Assembly: GCA_031841125.1 (NCBI GenBank)
Contig: CM063106.1
Coordinates: forward strand, 35,336,001 to 35,400,000
DNA: 64,000 nt
Direction of reading: 5' to 3'
Source: Acanthococcus lagerstroemiae
Taxonomy: Eukaryota; Arthropoda; Insecta; Hemiptera; Eriococcidae
Part shown: one piece after another, positions 55,959 to 64,000 of the stretch
Layout of the letters: every line of letters begins with the position of its first letter
How positions within the stretch are numbered: position 1 is the stretch's first letter
The notes under the pieces: model-generated
Databases searched by the model: none
What the model saw: only the letters and a program-made list of their open reading frames with translations
Told to the model about the DNA's origin: nothing
Program-made: the position numbers and the translations under genes

Positions 55959-58155
55959 TAAATGACAACACGTCTTCGAAGCTGAGAGGCTTTTTAGAAC
56001 TTTCTCTTCAGCGTTCTTTTAATTTTTTGATAAGACTAAAAGACATGCCCCAGAATGAAATCATGGAGGTAGTTATAAATTCATTATTTTATAATATAAT
56101 GAATGACATGGAACATTCTCTCATTAATGAGGTTTGTCACTTAGTACAAGATCTTCAATTTCTACCTGATGAAACTAGTCAAAATTTAAAAGTTTGAATC
56201 ACTTATTTTTGAGGTTGATTAAAAATTGGATGTGAATTGCGAAATATTCATCTTAACGTCTGTATAGACCTTTGGATGTTCCTTGCGACTTTATCAGCAG
56301 TTCGACTGAAAGATTTCTTGGGATCTCACGCATTCTGAAAATTTGAACCTCCCAGTTCTCATAGTTTATGCCCCAACTACATATAAAACTAATGTAGAGC
56401 GCAGAAATGAATTATGCACCAAATCAAAATTCTGACATTCGTAGTTTTGCACGATCTACCAAGATTATAGGTAGGTATAGGTATTTTCAAAATGTCGTAC
56501 GAGTAATTTCAAATATTAAAAGCAATGTATCAAAAATTTGTAGCGATAAATGTAATTAGCGATCCAGAATACCCCTATTTTGATAGCTCATTCAATTTTT
56601 TTATCTAAATTAACTTAGTCTCTCAGAAGGAGGAAAAGCCAAATTTGGGGCCTCAATTGGGGTCGAACTGAAGATCTGATATATACGGTATTCGTAATCG
56701 CCGACCCAAAATATCCCTATTTTCATGCTTCGTTCGATATAATATGTTTCCATTCAAGATTCTAAAGTTAGGGGCACACCCCACCCCCATGGGCGAGAAC
56801 ATTTTTTCACGAGAAAAGATGTGCCGCGGGGATCTTACCAAACGAAGAACCTTTTTTGTTGCCCATTGATGTCCAAAAGTATTCGAAACAGAGAAATTCA
56901 GTGGGCACCCGGTACATTGTAGCAATCAAATCTGATACAAAACCGATTTGCTTTTACATACTTGAATTCTAGAAAGAGGGGGGCATTTTTCAATCAACTA
57001 ATTAATTATGATTGATGATTAATCAACGCACGTTTTAGTCATGACTAATGACTACTACTCACTTCGAATGTGCATATATGACTACTGACTAAACAGTCAG
57101 TCTTTAGTCATGACTAATTAGTCTACAAAGCGTGAGTAATAAGGAATAACTGGAAGTAAATAGTTAAGTTACGAAATATGAGAGGGTACGCGGTACAGGA
57201 ATTCTCAACGGTCAAACCTTTAGTCACGTCTAATGCAGTCATTCCATTTTAGTCGTGATCATACCATTTTAGTTGACTACTGCCCAACTCTGATTGTAGT
57301 TTCATGTACAGCATGCAAAATGTAAGCATAATTTATGTGAAATGAATAATAAATGTGCGATAAAGGCAATGTAATTTTTCATTAAAAATCCATAAATTTT
57401 ACGCGAGATTTTAACCCTGCAATGCCATGTCACTTTTAGTGAAATTCACTAACATGGTATTTTTAAACATGGAGCGGACAGTATGTTAACAGATTCCGTA
57501 CAAATCGTCACTAGGTAATGCTTATAGTATCTCTTTACTCTCTTTAGAATATAACATGTTTGTTGTTATTCCTCTAACAAAATTGTTAGGGATGTGCAAC
57601 CGGCCAATAAAAAATTTAAAAAAGCTAAATTACGATGTTTCTTCTAATTTTAATTAATATTAAAAAAAAAAAAAGTTGAGAACTCCTGAATTCCAAGATA
57701 TAGCTAGATAGAAACTATAATATTGTGCTGGACTACAACTGATCAAAATAAACATCTCTACAACATAAAAAGTCATGCGAAATAGAATTACCAATTTTGA
57801 TTATAATACACAAAATGCCCAGAAACGCAATATTTCAGAAGCAAGTAAAAATTTTTTTGGGGGACCCTTGTATTGGGTATATCTGCCCAACTTATGGAGG
57901 TTCGAATGTGTATCATCAGCGAGTGTTTTGCGCCCCTACGTTCAGGGAGATACTGCTGCACATACCGTGCCAGTAAGGTTGCCTATCACGATTTTAAGGA
58001 ATTTCACTAAGAGTGGCATTGAAGGGTTAATTTATTTCTCTATATATCTTAAACGTTTAATTCGAAACTTTAGCATCTTCTGTGTAAACTGTACAGGAAA
58101 TTTTACGCAAAAATCTGGCACAATTATGTGTGTAATAAATTGAAAATTTTACGCA
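55959..58155. other. no gene; TAGTCATGACTAA cluster
   Basis: No coding feature could be supported. The palindromic repeat cluster within is listed separately. A plus-strand frame of about 120 codons at 57775-58143 has no recognisable motif and I do not call it. Confidence 0.45.
56974..57290. repeat. TAGTCATGACTAA palindrome cluster, possible MITE
   Basis: TTAGTCATGACTAAT occurs at about 57036 and 57104, with GACTACT, TAGTCGTGATCA and ATTTTAGTTGACTA variants between and after. The right side reads, inverted, CAGAGTTGGGCAGTAGTCAA, resembling a common arthropod hAT-MITE end. The left side, AGAGGGGGGCATTTTTCAAT, is a weak partner. Boundaries are tentative. Confidence 0.55.
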
Positions 58156-58497
58156 AACTTAATTCCTCTTGGGTGATACCTTGCCGTGGTAAGGAGGCTT
58201 AGGCGTAAAAAATTCTCTGTGAGATTATATATCGCTAGAATCGCGACCAAAAGCACCTAGAAACAGGCAAACTCCGACAGATAAACCCCGTTGAAAGCAA
58301 TGAAAAACTACAACAGTATATCTTTCCAGGAAATGTAGCTTTTCCAAATATTAATTAGTAATTACTGATGATGGCATTCCAACAGGTAAATACTATTTCC
58401 GGACATAAAAAGCTCCCCATTTGGACGTCCGGGAGAAAGCTACTTCGGGGAGCATCATCACAGGAGAGTCTTAAAAAAAAGGGCGCAATTAAATAAA

Positions 58498-59715
58498 ATA
58501 GGGACCTGGAATGTAAGAAGCTTGAATGTAGTTGGAAGATTGAAGAATCTTAAGAGAGAAATGAAAAGGCTTAACCCAGGAATAGTCGGAATAAGTGAAG
58601 TAAGCTGGAAAGAGGAGAATGATTTTTGGTCAAGAGATTTCAGAATAATAAATACAAAGGGAATAAAAGGGCAAGCAGGCGCCGGAATTGTTACGAATAA
58701 AGGAACAGGTAATAAACTAATATATGTGCCAGTTTCTATAAAAAGGGGTAACTTTGTCGATCAATCAAATTCTCAAAAAACGCGAAAAAAGAAAAACAAA
58801 ATTTTTTGGTCGAATAAATCAATATTTTAAGATTTTGGTTGATTTCTATAGAAAAAACATCGCAATAACAAAGAGACAAAATTTACGCGCATGAGAGAGA
58901 AGAGGAGGAGAGAGAAAGAGAATATAAATCCGATGTTCTGAATTGTTACCACGCAGAAGAGCGAAAAATTACCTTTCCAACAAACCCTCGTCGAGGCTGG
59001 TAACGTGATTCCGCGGCGAGTTAGTGCCGCTTGACGGAGTGGGAGAAAAAGGTGTGTTTAACTTTAAACGCGTTTTTCCCAAAAACGTGTTTTCGCGCCT
59101 TCTTATTACACTCATTTTTGACCGCTTGTATCTCCGGAACAAAAAACGCTACAAATCTCACCGATAGCTCGTTGGAATGGGCATTCATTCCTCTATCGCG
59201 TACTGTCCGTAACTCAAAATTCGTCGGATCGACAAAGTTACCCCTTTTTATAGAAACTGTCACATATTATAAACAACAGAGTAACAGGTTAATCTTGATA
59301 AAAATCAATACTAAACCAATACTTACAACAATAATACAAGTGTATATGCCTACTAATATTCACAAGGACGAAGAAATTGAGAAGGTATATGAAGAATTAG
59401 AAGGACTTATGAAGCATGCTAGAGGCAAAGAGAATCTTATTATTATGGATGATTGGAATGCTAGAGTTGGTGAAGGAAAAGAAGGTAATATCGTTGGGGA
59501 TGTTGGATTAGTAATGAGAAATGAAAGAGGAGAGCTTTGATATAGTTTTGTGCAAAGTATAACTTAGTTATAGGAAAAATACTCAATTTAAAAATCATTA
59601 TAGAAGAAGGTATACATGGAAGAGTCCAGGTAACGAAGGTAGATATGAAATTGATTATATTATTAATTACAAAACAACGTTTTAGGAATCGAATATTAGA
59701 CTGTAAAACTTATCC
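58498..59715 (+). pseudogene. LINE-E endonuclease, interrupted
   Basis: Begins IGTWNVRSLN, with VGISEVSWK and GAGIVTNKGTGNKL. After the foldback it resumes with RLILIKINTKPILTTIIQVY and MPTNIHKDEEI, then the IIMDDWNARVGEG core (normally GDWNA; D and N are present). After a shift near 59.54 kb come a KNHYRRRYTWKSPGNEG segment and YEIDYIIN. The final SDH.L motif is missing where the GC-rich repeat entered. Confidence 0.85.
58730..59259. mobile_element. foldback element with identical 33-bp ends
   Basis: CAGTTTCTATAAAAAGGGGT plus AACTTTGTCGATC at the left is repeated exactly in inverse at the right. Even the bases just outside (ATATGTG and CACATAT) are inverse, so the true end is ambiguous. A TA duplication inside the TCTATA box is possible. 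It interrupts the LINE-E endonuclease between VPVS and VTYY. Confidence 0.8.
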
Positions 59716-59724
59716 GGGAGCCGG

Positions 59725-59836
59725 GTAGTAATAGTGTGGTGGGACGTATGGCGATGCACGCATGCCAAAGTGGCCCTTATAACACCGCACCCCCAGCACC
59801 GGAAACTACCCTTTCGGTCATCGTATCAGTGCCATG
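59725..59836. repeat. GC-rich dispersed repeat, copy 2, within LINE-E
   Basis: GTGGTGGGACGTATGGCGAT, CACGCATGCCAAAGTG, ACACCGCACCCCCAGC and GGAAACTACCCTTTCG match the copy at 49118-49215 closely and in the same orientation. It replaces a short stretch of endonuclease coding sequence, with no clear flanking duplication. Confidence 0.75.
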
Positions 59837-61560
59837 CAAGCTTAAATTGAAAAAACTTGGTATAGAAGAAGAGGTAAAAAGATGGAATTTGAAAAAGTTG
59901 GAAAGTATTGATGCTAGAGAGAAATATCAAAAGGATATTGTATTACAATTAGAGGTTGAAAAAACACAGAAAATTAACAGTTTGGAGGAATAGTGGGGTA
60001 AAATGAAGGAGGGAATACTCAAGTCAGCAGAAGAAAATCTAGGTAAAACGAAGAGAGAAGAAAAGAATCCATAGATGAACGAGGAAATCCTCAGGAAGAT
60101 GGACGAACGAAGAAAATATAAGAATGCAAACGATAGGGAAGGTTGATTAGCTTATCAAAGGTTAAGGAATGAAATAATGAGAAAGTGTGAAAAGGCAAAG
60201 GAGGAACGGATGAAAGAAAAACGTGATAAGATAGAAGAGTTTATGAATAAAGGACAAATAGATTGGGCCTATAGAAGAGTAAAGATGGAATTTGAAGAAA
60301 GAAGGAAGAAAGCAAGTAATATAACAATTAAGGAGGGAGAGTCTATTCACACAGCCGAAGGAAAAGTGAAAAGCTGGGTAGAGTATGTAGAAGGACTATG
60401 TTGTGATGAAGAAATAAGAATGGAGAGGGAGGAAGATGTGGAAGAAGATGAGAGGGGAAACTCAATTTTAAGAGGGGAATTTGACAAAGCATTGAGAAAT
60501 TTACAGAAAGGGAAAGCTCCAGGAGTGGATGCGATACCAGCTGAATTATTACAGAACTCAGGAGAATATGTACTTGATAGATTGTACAAATTAGTATGTT
60601 ATATTTATGATAAAGGGGAAATGCCAGAGGACTTTCTCTTTTTTTCCGAATATGCTCTCCACCCGAGCCCAGGAATTCGCCCTTTCGAGCATTACTTCAG
60701 AGACGTCGGGGAGCTTGTTACGGCTGTCTTAGCCTTTTTCCCTTCTGGTCGAAAACCCGGCCTAGGTCGAAATCTGGCGTGTTTCTACGGGGGCTCGAAC
60801 CCGGGATTTCCGGATTCCGAGACCAACACGCTGTCCCCTCGGCCAACCAGACCTCCTGCCAGAGAACTTTAAAAAGAGTGCTACTGTAACAATACCAAAA
60901 AAAAAAAAGCATGAGCAGATAGGTGTGAAAATTATCGAACAATTAGTCTTCTTTTGCATGCGTCAAAAATACTAACTAGGATAATTTACAGGAGAATTGA
61001 GAATAAAATGAATGCAGAATTAGGAGATGATCAGTTTGGATGTAGAACAAGTAGAGGAACTAGGGAAGCAGCGTTAGCTTTGAGATTAATTGTAGACGAG
61101 AGACTCAAAAAGGGGCAGAATACATATATGGCCCTCGTTGATATCGAAAAAAGATTTTGACAATGTTCAGTGAGATAAAATGTTAGACATTATAAAAAAG
61201 ATAAGAGGAATAAAATTTAAAGAAAAACAAGTTATTTTGAACTTATATAAAGGACAGAAAGCCACATTAAGAATAGAAGGAGAAAAAGGGGAGGCTAACA
61301 CAGAAAAAGGTGTAAGGCAGTGGTGTTCCTTATCTCCAGTATTATTCAATCTGTACATAGAGTAGACCATAAAAGAAATGAAAGAAAAATTTGAAGCAGG
61401 CGTCACTTGACACATGGAGAGCGAGTAAAGATGCTGAGGTTTGCAGATGATATTGTCTTATTAGCTCAAAGGAGTACTGATTTGGAAAACATTTTCAATG
61501 GAATGGAGGAAATCTCGAGTATAGAAAATCGTATGAGAATAAATAAAAATAAAAATAAAG
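59837..61560 (+). pseudogene. LINE-E linker and reverse transcriptase
   Basis: A charged linker (KLKLKKLGIEEEVKRWNLKK onward) leads to RNLQKGKAPGVDAIPAELLQ and YDKGEMPEDF. It is then interrupted by a SINE and resumes with FKKSATVTIPKK, NYRTISLLLHASKILTRII, DDQFGCRTSRGTREAALALR and MALVDIEK(A)FDNV (frameshifted). KGVRQWCSLSPVLFNLYIE follows (GCSLSP normally; here WCSLSP), and then RFADDIVLLAQRS. Several stops and shifts disable it. The VDAIPAELL and NYRTISLL...GTREA pattern fits RTE-related LINEs, though the exact clade is not settled by eye. Confidence 0.83.
60636..60856 (-). mobile_element. tRNA-derived SINE, copy 2, 14-bp TSD
   Basis: TGCCAGAGGACTTT (60622-60635) and TGCCAGAGAACTTT (60857-60870) flank it. 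On the minus strand it has an A-box TGGCCGAGGGG (60835-60845) and a perfect B-box GGTTCGAGCCC (60791-60801), then TTTCGACCTAGGCCGG and GCTCGAAAGGGCG as in copy 1. It splits the LINE-E reverse transcriptase at PEDF/PENF, which is itself the duplicated target. Confidence 0.95.
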
Positions 61561-62604
61561 TTTATCTATTATTATTTATTATTAGCCTTTTACAATAACT
61601 ATTTTACAATCATATTTGCTGAATACAGTAATTAGTAGTTTATTACATTATTGTGGCCCTAGAAAGGGCAAAGTTCTCCCTCAATCTTGCCCATTCGCTT
61701 CGTTCGAGGGCAATTCTTTGAAAATGCTTATGATGCAACATGCGATCAAAGCCATCCCTCCACCTCCTGGGTTGTCCTTTTTTCCGTTTTTGGTATGGCT
61801 GCTAAAATGTTAGTTTATATGCCCAGCGATTGTCTGACATTCAAGCTAGATGTCCTGCCCAGTCTCATTTTTTTCTCTTTATTTCTTTCAGTATATCAAT
61901 ATTATTTCGGAGAAGATTTTTTATTTTTGTAATTTTAATTTTATCCGTTTTCTTAAAATTAAGAATAGGTAGATCTTTCCATACTATTTTGCATAACTTT
62001 AATTTTTTCTTCATATTTTTTGTGTAAAGCCCAAGTTCGGTCACCATAAGTAACGACAGGGGCAATACACAAATTGAAAATTTGGTTTTTCTTTGATAAT
62101 TTATAAGATCCTTTTTAAAAATTATTTTTAAAGACGAATACTTTTTCCAGGCTAAAATTACTTTACAATCAATCTTTTTACTTGTTAAGTTTGTTAAGCC
62201 CATGAGTTGTCCTAAATAGATAGTTTTGTCAACACCAGCATTTTTTCTTTATTTTCGCTTGTTATATTTGTAATTTTGAATTTTTGTAGATTTATTTCTA
62301 ATCCTGCTTCTCTTGCTCCTCTACTAAGTTCCCCAATCATGTCTTTCAGTTCTTTCAAATTTTGAGCCATTAAAATTACGTCATCGGCGAAACATGAATT
62401 ATTAAGGTAGGTATTCGCCATTTATTTTCACTCCTTTTTCTTCCCAGTTCATTTTTCTAAAAATTTCTTCAAGGGTACAGTTAAATATAAAGGATGAGAG
62501 AGGGTCCCCTTGTTCTACTCCATTTTTAATACTAAAAAATTCTCCGGATATTTCTGTTTTTATACATGCTCTCAAATCATTATACATTTCCTTCATCATA
62601 TTTA

Positions 62605-63839
62605 TACATGGGTAATTCTCAGAATTGGGGCATATTTCACTCACAATAAAAATCAGTTTCGGAAAGCATTTTTCTTGCAATTTTTTGGGTAGTTTGGTAG
62701 TAGACATAGCTCTGATACTATTTCTAGCCTACGGCTCAATAAATTCCGAAAAGGGGCGAGGGCAGAGCGTTTCTAAAAATCTATAAACACTACGAAAGAA
62801 TTTCCATCGTAGTGGCAACCACTATGAAAGAATTTCCATTGCAGTGGCAACCACTACAAAAAATTTCCATCGTAGTGGCAACCACAACATGAGAATTCGA
62901 CAACCAATTTTCCTGTATAATGTGTGGAAAATCATGTACATGGTCTTCAGAAAGTCAATTGGCAAGGTAAGTAAGTTACAAGTACACTTAGGACATGGAT
63001 GTATAAATATGTACATTCTTACGTAGTGGATATTTAGTTCCATGGTAGTGGTTAGAAATATAACATTGCCACTACGAAAGAAAACCAAAGATGATCCACC
63101 ACATAAGAAAAATAGTAGATAAATTGAATTTAAGACCTCAAGTATACTTTTATGAGCAGTTTTTAATATTTCAATGTCAATACATACGTAATAATTTCAG
63201 TATAATCCTTCTTTTTTTCTAGGATTTAGCAGCATTTCAGCAAAATGTGATAAGCCACTACAAAATACCTCAAAAATTGTAAATAAGCGCGTTGTCAGAT
63301 ATTTTCATTGAACAACTAGATAGTAACACTGAGATCCAAGATCTGAGATGCGCATGGTATCCTTACTGCAGCTCCACAGCGTTGCAGCCAGTTGGCAGCA
63401 TTCGAGATTCAATCTGTGAGCCAGAGAGCGCTACTGAAAAATAGCCACTACGATGGAACCTCAAATGCAGAACCTCCCTTTTACCTCAGCTTGAGAGCGC
63501 ATGATATAATCTGAGTTGTTGTTTTTGCTGTCAACATGTATTCTCCCTCATACTAGTGAATTTCCACCTAGTTTTCCCCGAGGAAAACATTTCATTACAT
63601 CATTTCAATAAACTTGAAATTTGAAAGTGTGAGCCATAACAGCCACTACGATGAAATATTCTGAGGGTTTATTTGATTTTGTGGTGTGTTTAGGGGTGGG
63701 GCAGGTATGCCAATGTCAGGAAAGGTTGAGGAGATAATACTCCATGCATTCACTAAAAAAACGATTGAAATTTTGAATATGTAGTCTCAAAAAGTTTGAT
63801 GAACTGAAATATGTCCCAGTTCTGAGAATTACCCATATA
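62605..63839. mobile_element. 1.2-kb PIF/Harbinger-like MITE, TTA duplication
   Basis: The 35-base ends start TACATGGGTAATTCTCAGAA and, inverted, TATATGGGTAATTCTCAGAA, and match at 32 positions. TTA flanks both sides (62602-62604, 63840-63842). Removing the element with one TTA rejoins the LINE-F frame. A TA duplication with slightly shorter ends is an alternative but would not restore the frame. No transposase is encoded. CCACTACG-type words recur inside. Confidence 0.85.
62788..62883. repeat. three 32-bp units with CCACTACGAAAGAATTTCC core
   Basis: Units start at 62788, 62820 and 62852, each reading CACTA(C/T)(G/A)AAAGAATTTCCAT then (C/T)G(T/C)AGTGGCAAC. Further single CCACTACGA or CCACTACAA words lie at about 63069, 63254, 63444 and 63642 in the same MITE. 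Confidence 0.9.
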
Positions 63840-64000
63840 TTATTGGTATCTCCTGATTTTTTAGAGCTTTAAACAAAAACTTATGACTAATTGAATCGAA
63901 AGCCTTGGCAAAGTCACGGCATGTCATACTCAAGTTAATTTGGTATTCTTTGCATTTTTCCGTGAGTTGATTTATTGTTTGTAAATGGTCAATCGTGGAG

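Larger units (their letters stand above)
58160..61560 (+). mobile_element. endonuclease/RT LINE (LINE-E), split by three insertions
   Basis: A presumed 5' UTR with GGGTGATACCTTGCCGTGGT lies at 58174-58193, followed by endonuclease, linker and reverse transcriptase through the catalytic FADD. The element is cut by a foldback (58730-59259), a GC-rich repeat (59725-59836) and a SINE (60636-60856). Its 3' end is lost at about 61.56 kb, where an oppositely oriented LINE begins. It is therefore nearly full length apart from the tail. Confidence 0.88.
61562..64000 (-). mobile_element. RTE-like LINE (LINE-F), running off window end
   Basis: The 3' end is at the left as TTATTATTATT-type repeats (about 61568-61590). 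Its 5' part continues past 64000. It belongs to the same general type as LINE-D (GLEINL, CFADD, NGVEQGDP, STIDH). It is cut by a MITE at 62605-63839. Confidence 0.87.
61650..64000 (-). pseudogene. LINE-F reverse transcriptase, interrupted and shifted
   Basis: From the window end inward: STIDHLQTINQLTEKCKEYQ, then RDFAKAFDSISHKFLFKAL (catalytic AFD) up to EIPI, where the MITE enters. It resumes with INMMKEMYNDLRACI, the NGVEQGDPLSSFIFN loop, and after a shift CFADDVILMAQ and GLEINLQKFKI. More shifts follow with a LGLTNLTSKKIDCKVILAWKK-like region, PVVTYG and a degraded tail to about 61.66 kb. The active-site residues survive, but stops break the frame repeatedly. Partial at the window edge. 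Confidence 0.82.

Noticed and set aside
57775..58143. 122-codon plus-strand frame
   Set aside because: No recognisable motif, not conserved with anything else in the window, and AT-rich codon use like the background.
62788..62883. CRISPR array
   Set aside because: Three adjacent 32-bp units without spacers, inside a MITE in eukaryotic DNA.

Overview
This window looks like AT-rich, transposon-choked arthropod nuclear DNA. The best guess is an insect, possibly a hemipteran, but the sequence does not settle the order. There is no bacterial-style gene packing, no operon, no rRNA or canonical tRNA gene and no CRISPR. Nearly all recognisable protein similarity is to mobile elements: RTE-like, Jockey-like and I/CR1-like LINEs, a BEL/Pao gag remnant, ZMYM1-like and other hAT transposases, a Tigger/pogo-like remnant, tRNA-headed SINEs and at least ten MITEs. 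The only good host-gene candidate is a first coding exon of a small secreted or membrane protein on the minus strand (23962-24229), with a GC/CpG-rich presumed promoter upstream (24.2-25.4 kb).

Layout. 0-8.2 kb: a TA-flanked MITE, GCGGAA-type repeats, a BEL/Pao gag remnant and an (ATT)n tract. 8.2-16.7 kb: mostly unassigned sequence. 16.7-19.0 kb: a ZMYM1-like hAT lying in the middle of an older inverted repeat and itself carrying a SINE. 19.3-21.7 kb: a Tigger/pogo-like remnant with arrays of a GTGACTCA motif. 22-23.4 kb: four MITEs, one nested in another. 24-25.4 kb: the host exon and CpG-rich region. 25.4-34.85 kb: one RTE-like LINE split by three separate insertions (a 569-bp MITE, a Jockey-like LINE and a hAT). 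The MITE was in turn hit by a second LINE with an inverted 5' part, and that LINE by another MITE. 35-42.4 kb: a GATC-rich array, a cysteine-rich CXC-like fragment, LINE tails and minisatellites. 42.47-46.80 kb: a hAT with a perfect 8-bp target duplication, split by two LINEs, one of which keeps a 476-codon reverse transcriptase frame. 48.8-56 kb: dispersed repeats, a composite unit of two MITEs enclosing about 0.9 kb, and further MITEs. 58.2-64 kb: two LINEs in opposite orientation, cut by a SINE, a foldback, a GC-rich repeat and a PIF/Harbinger-like MITE.

How it works together: this is an archaeological site rather than a pathway. Target-site duplications and reading frames that rejoin exactly across insertions let the order of events be read directly. 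Several DNA elements carry private arrays of a short, often palindromic motif (GTGGCCAC, CCACTACG, GTGACTCAC, TCGATC, TCGACGTCGA, TAGTCATGACTA). This recurring architecture and the MITE-flanked composite unit are the most unusual things here.
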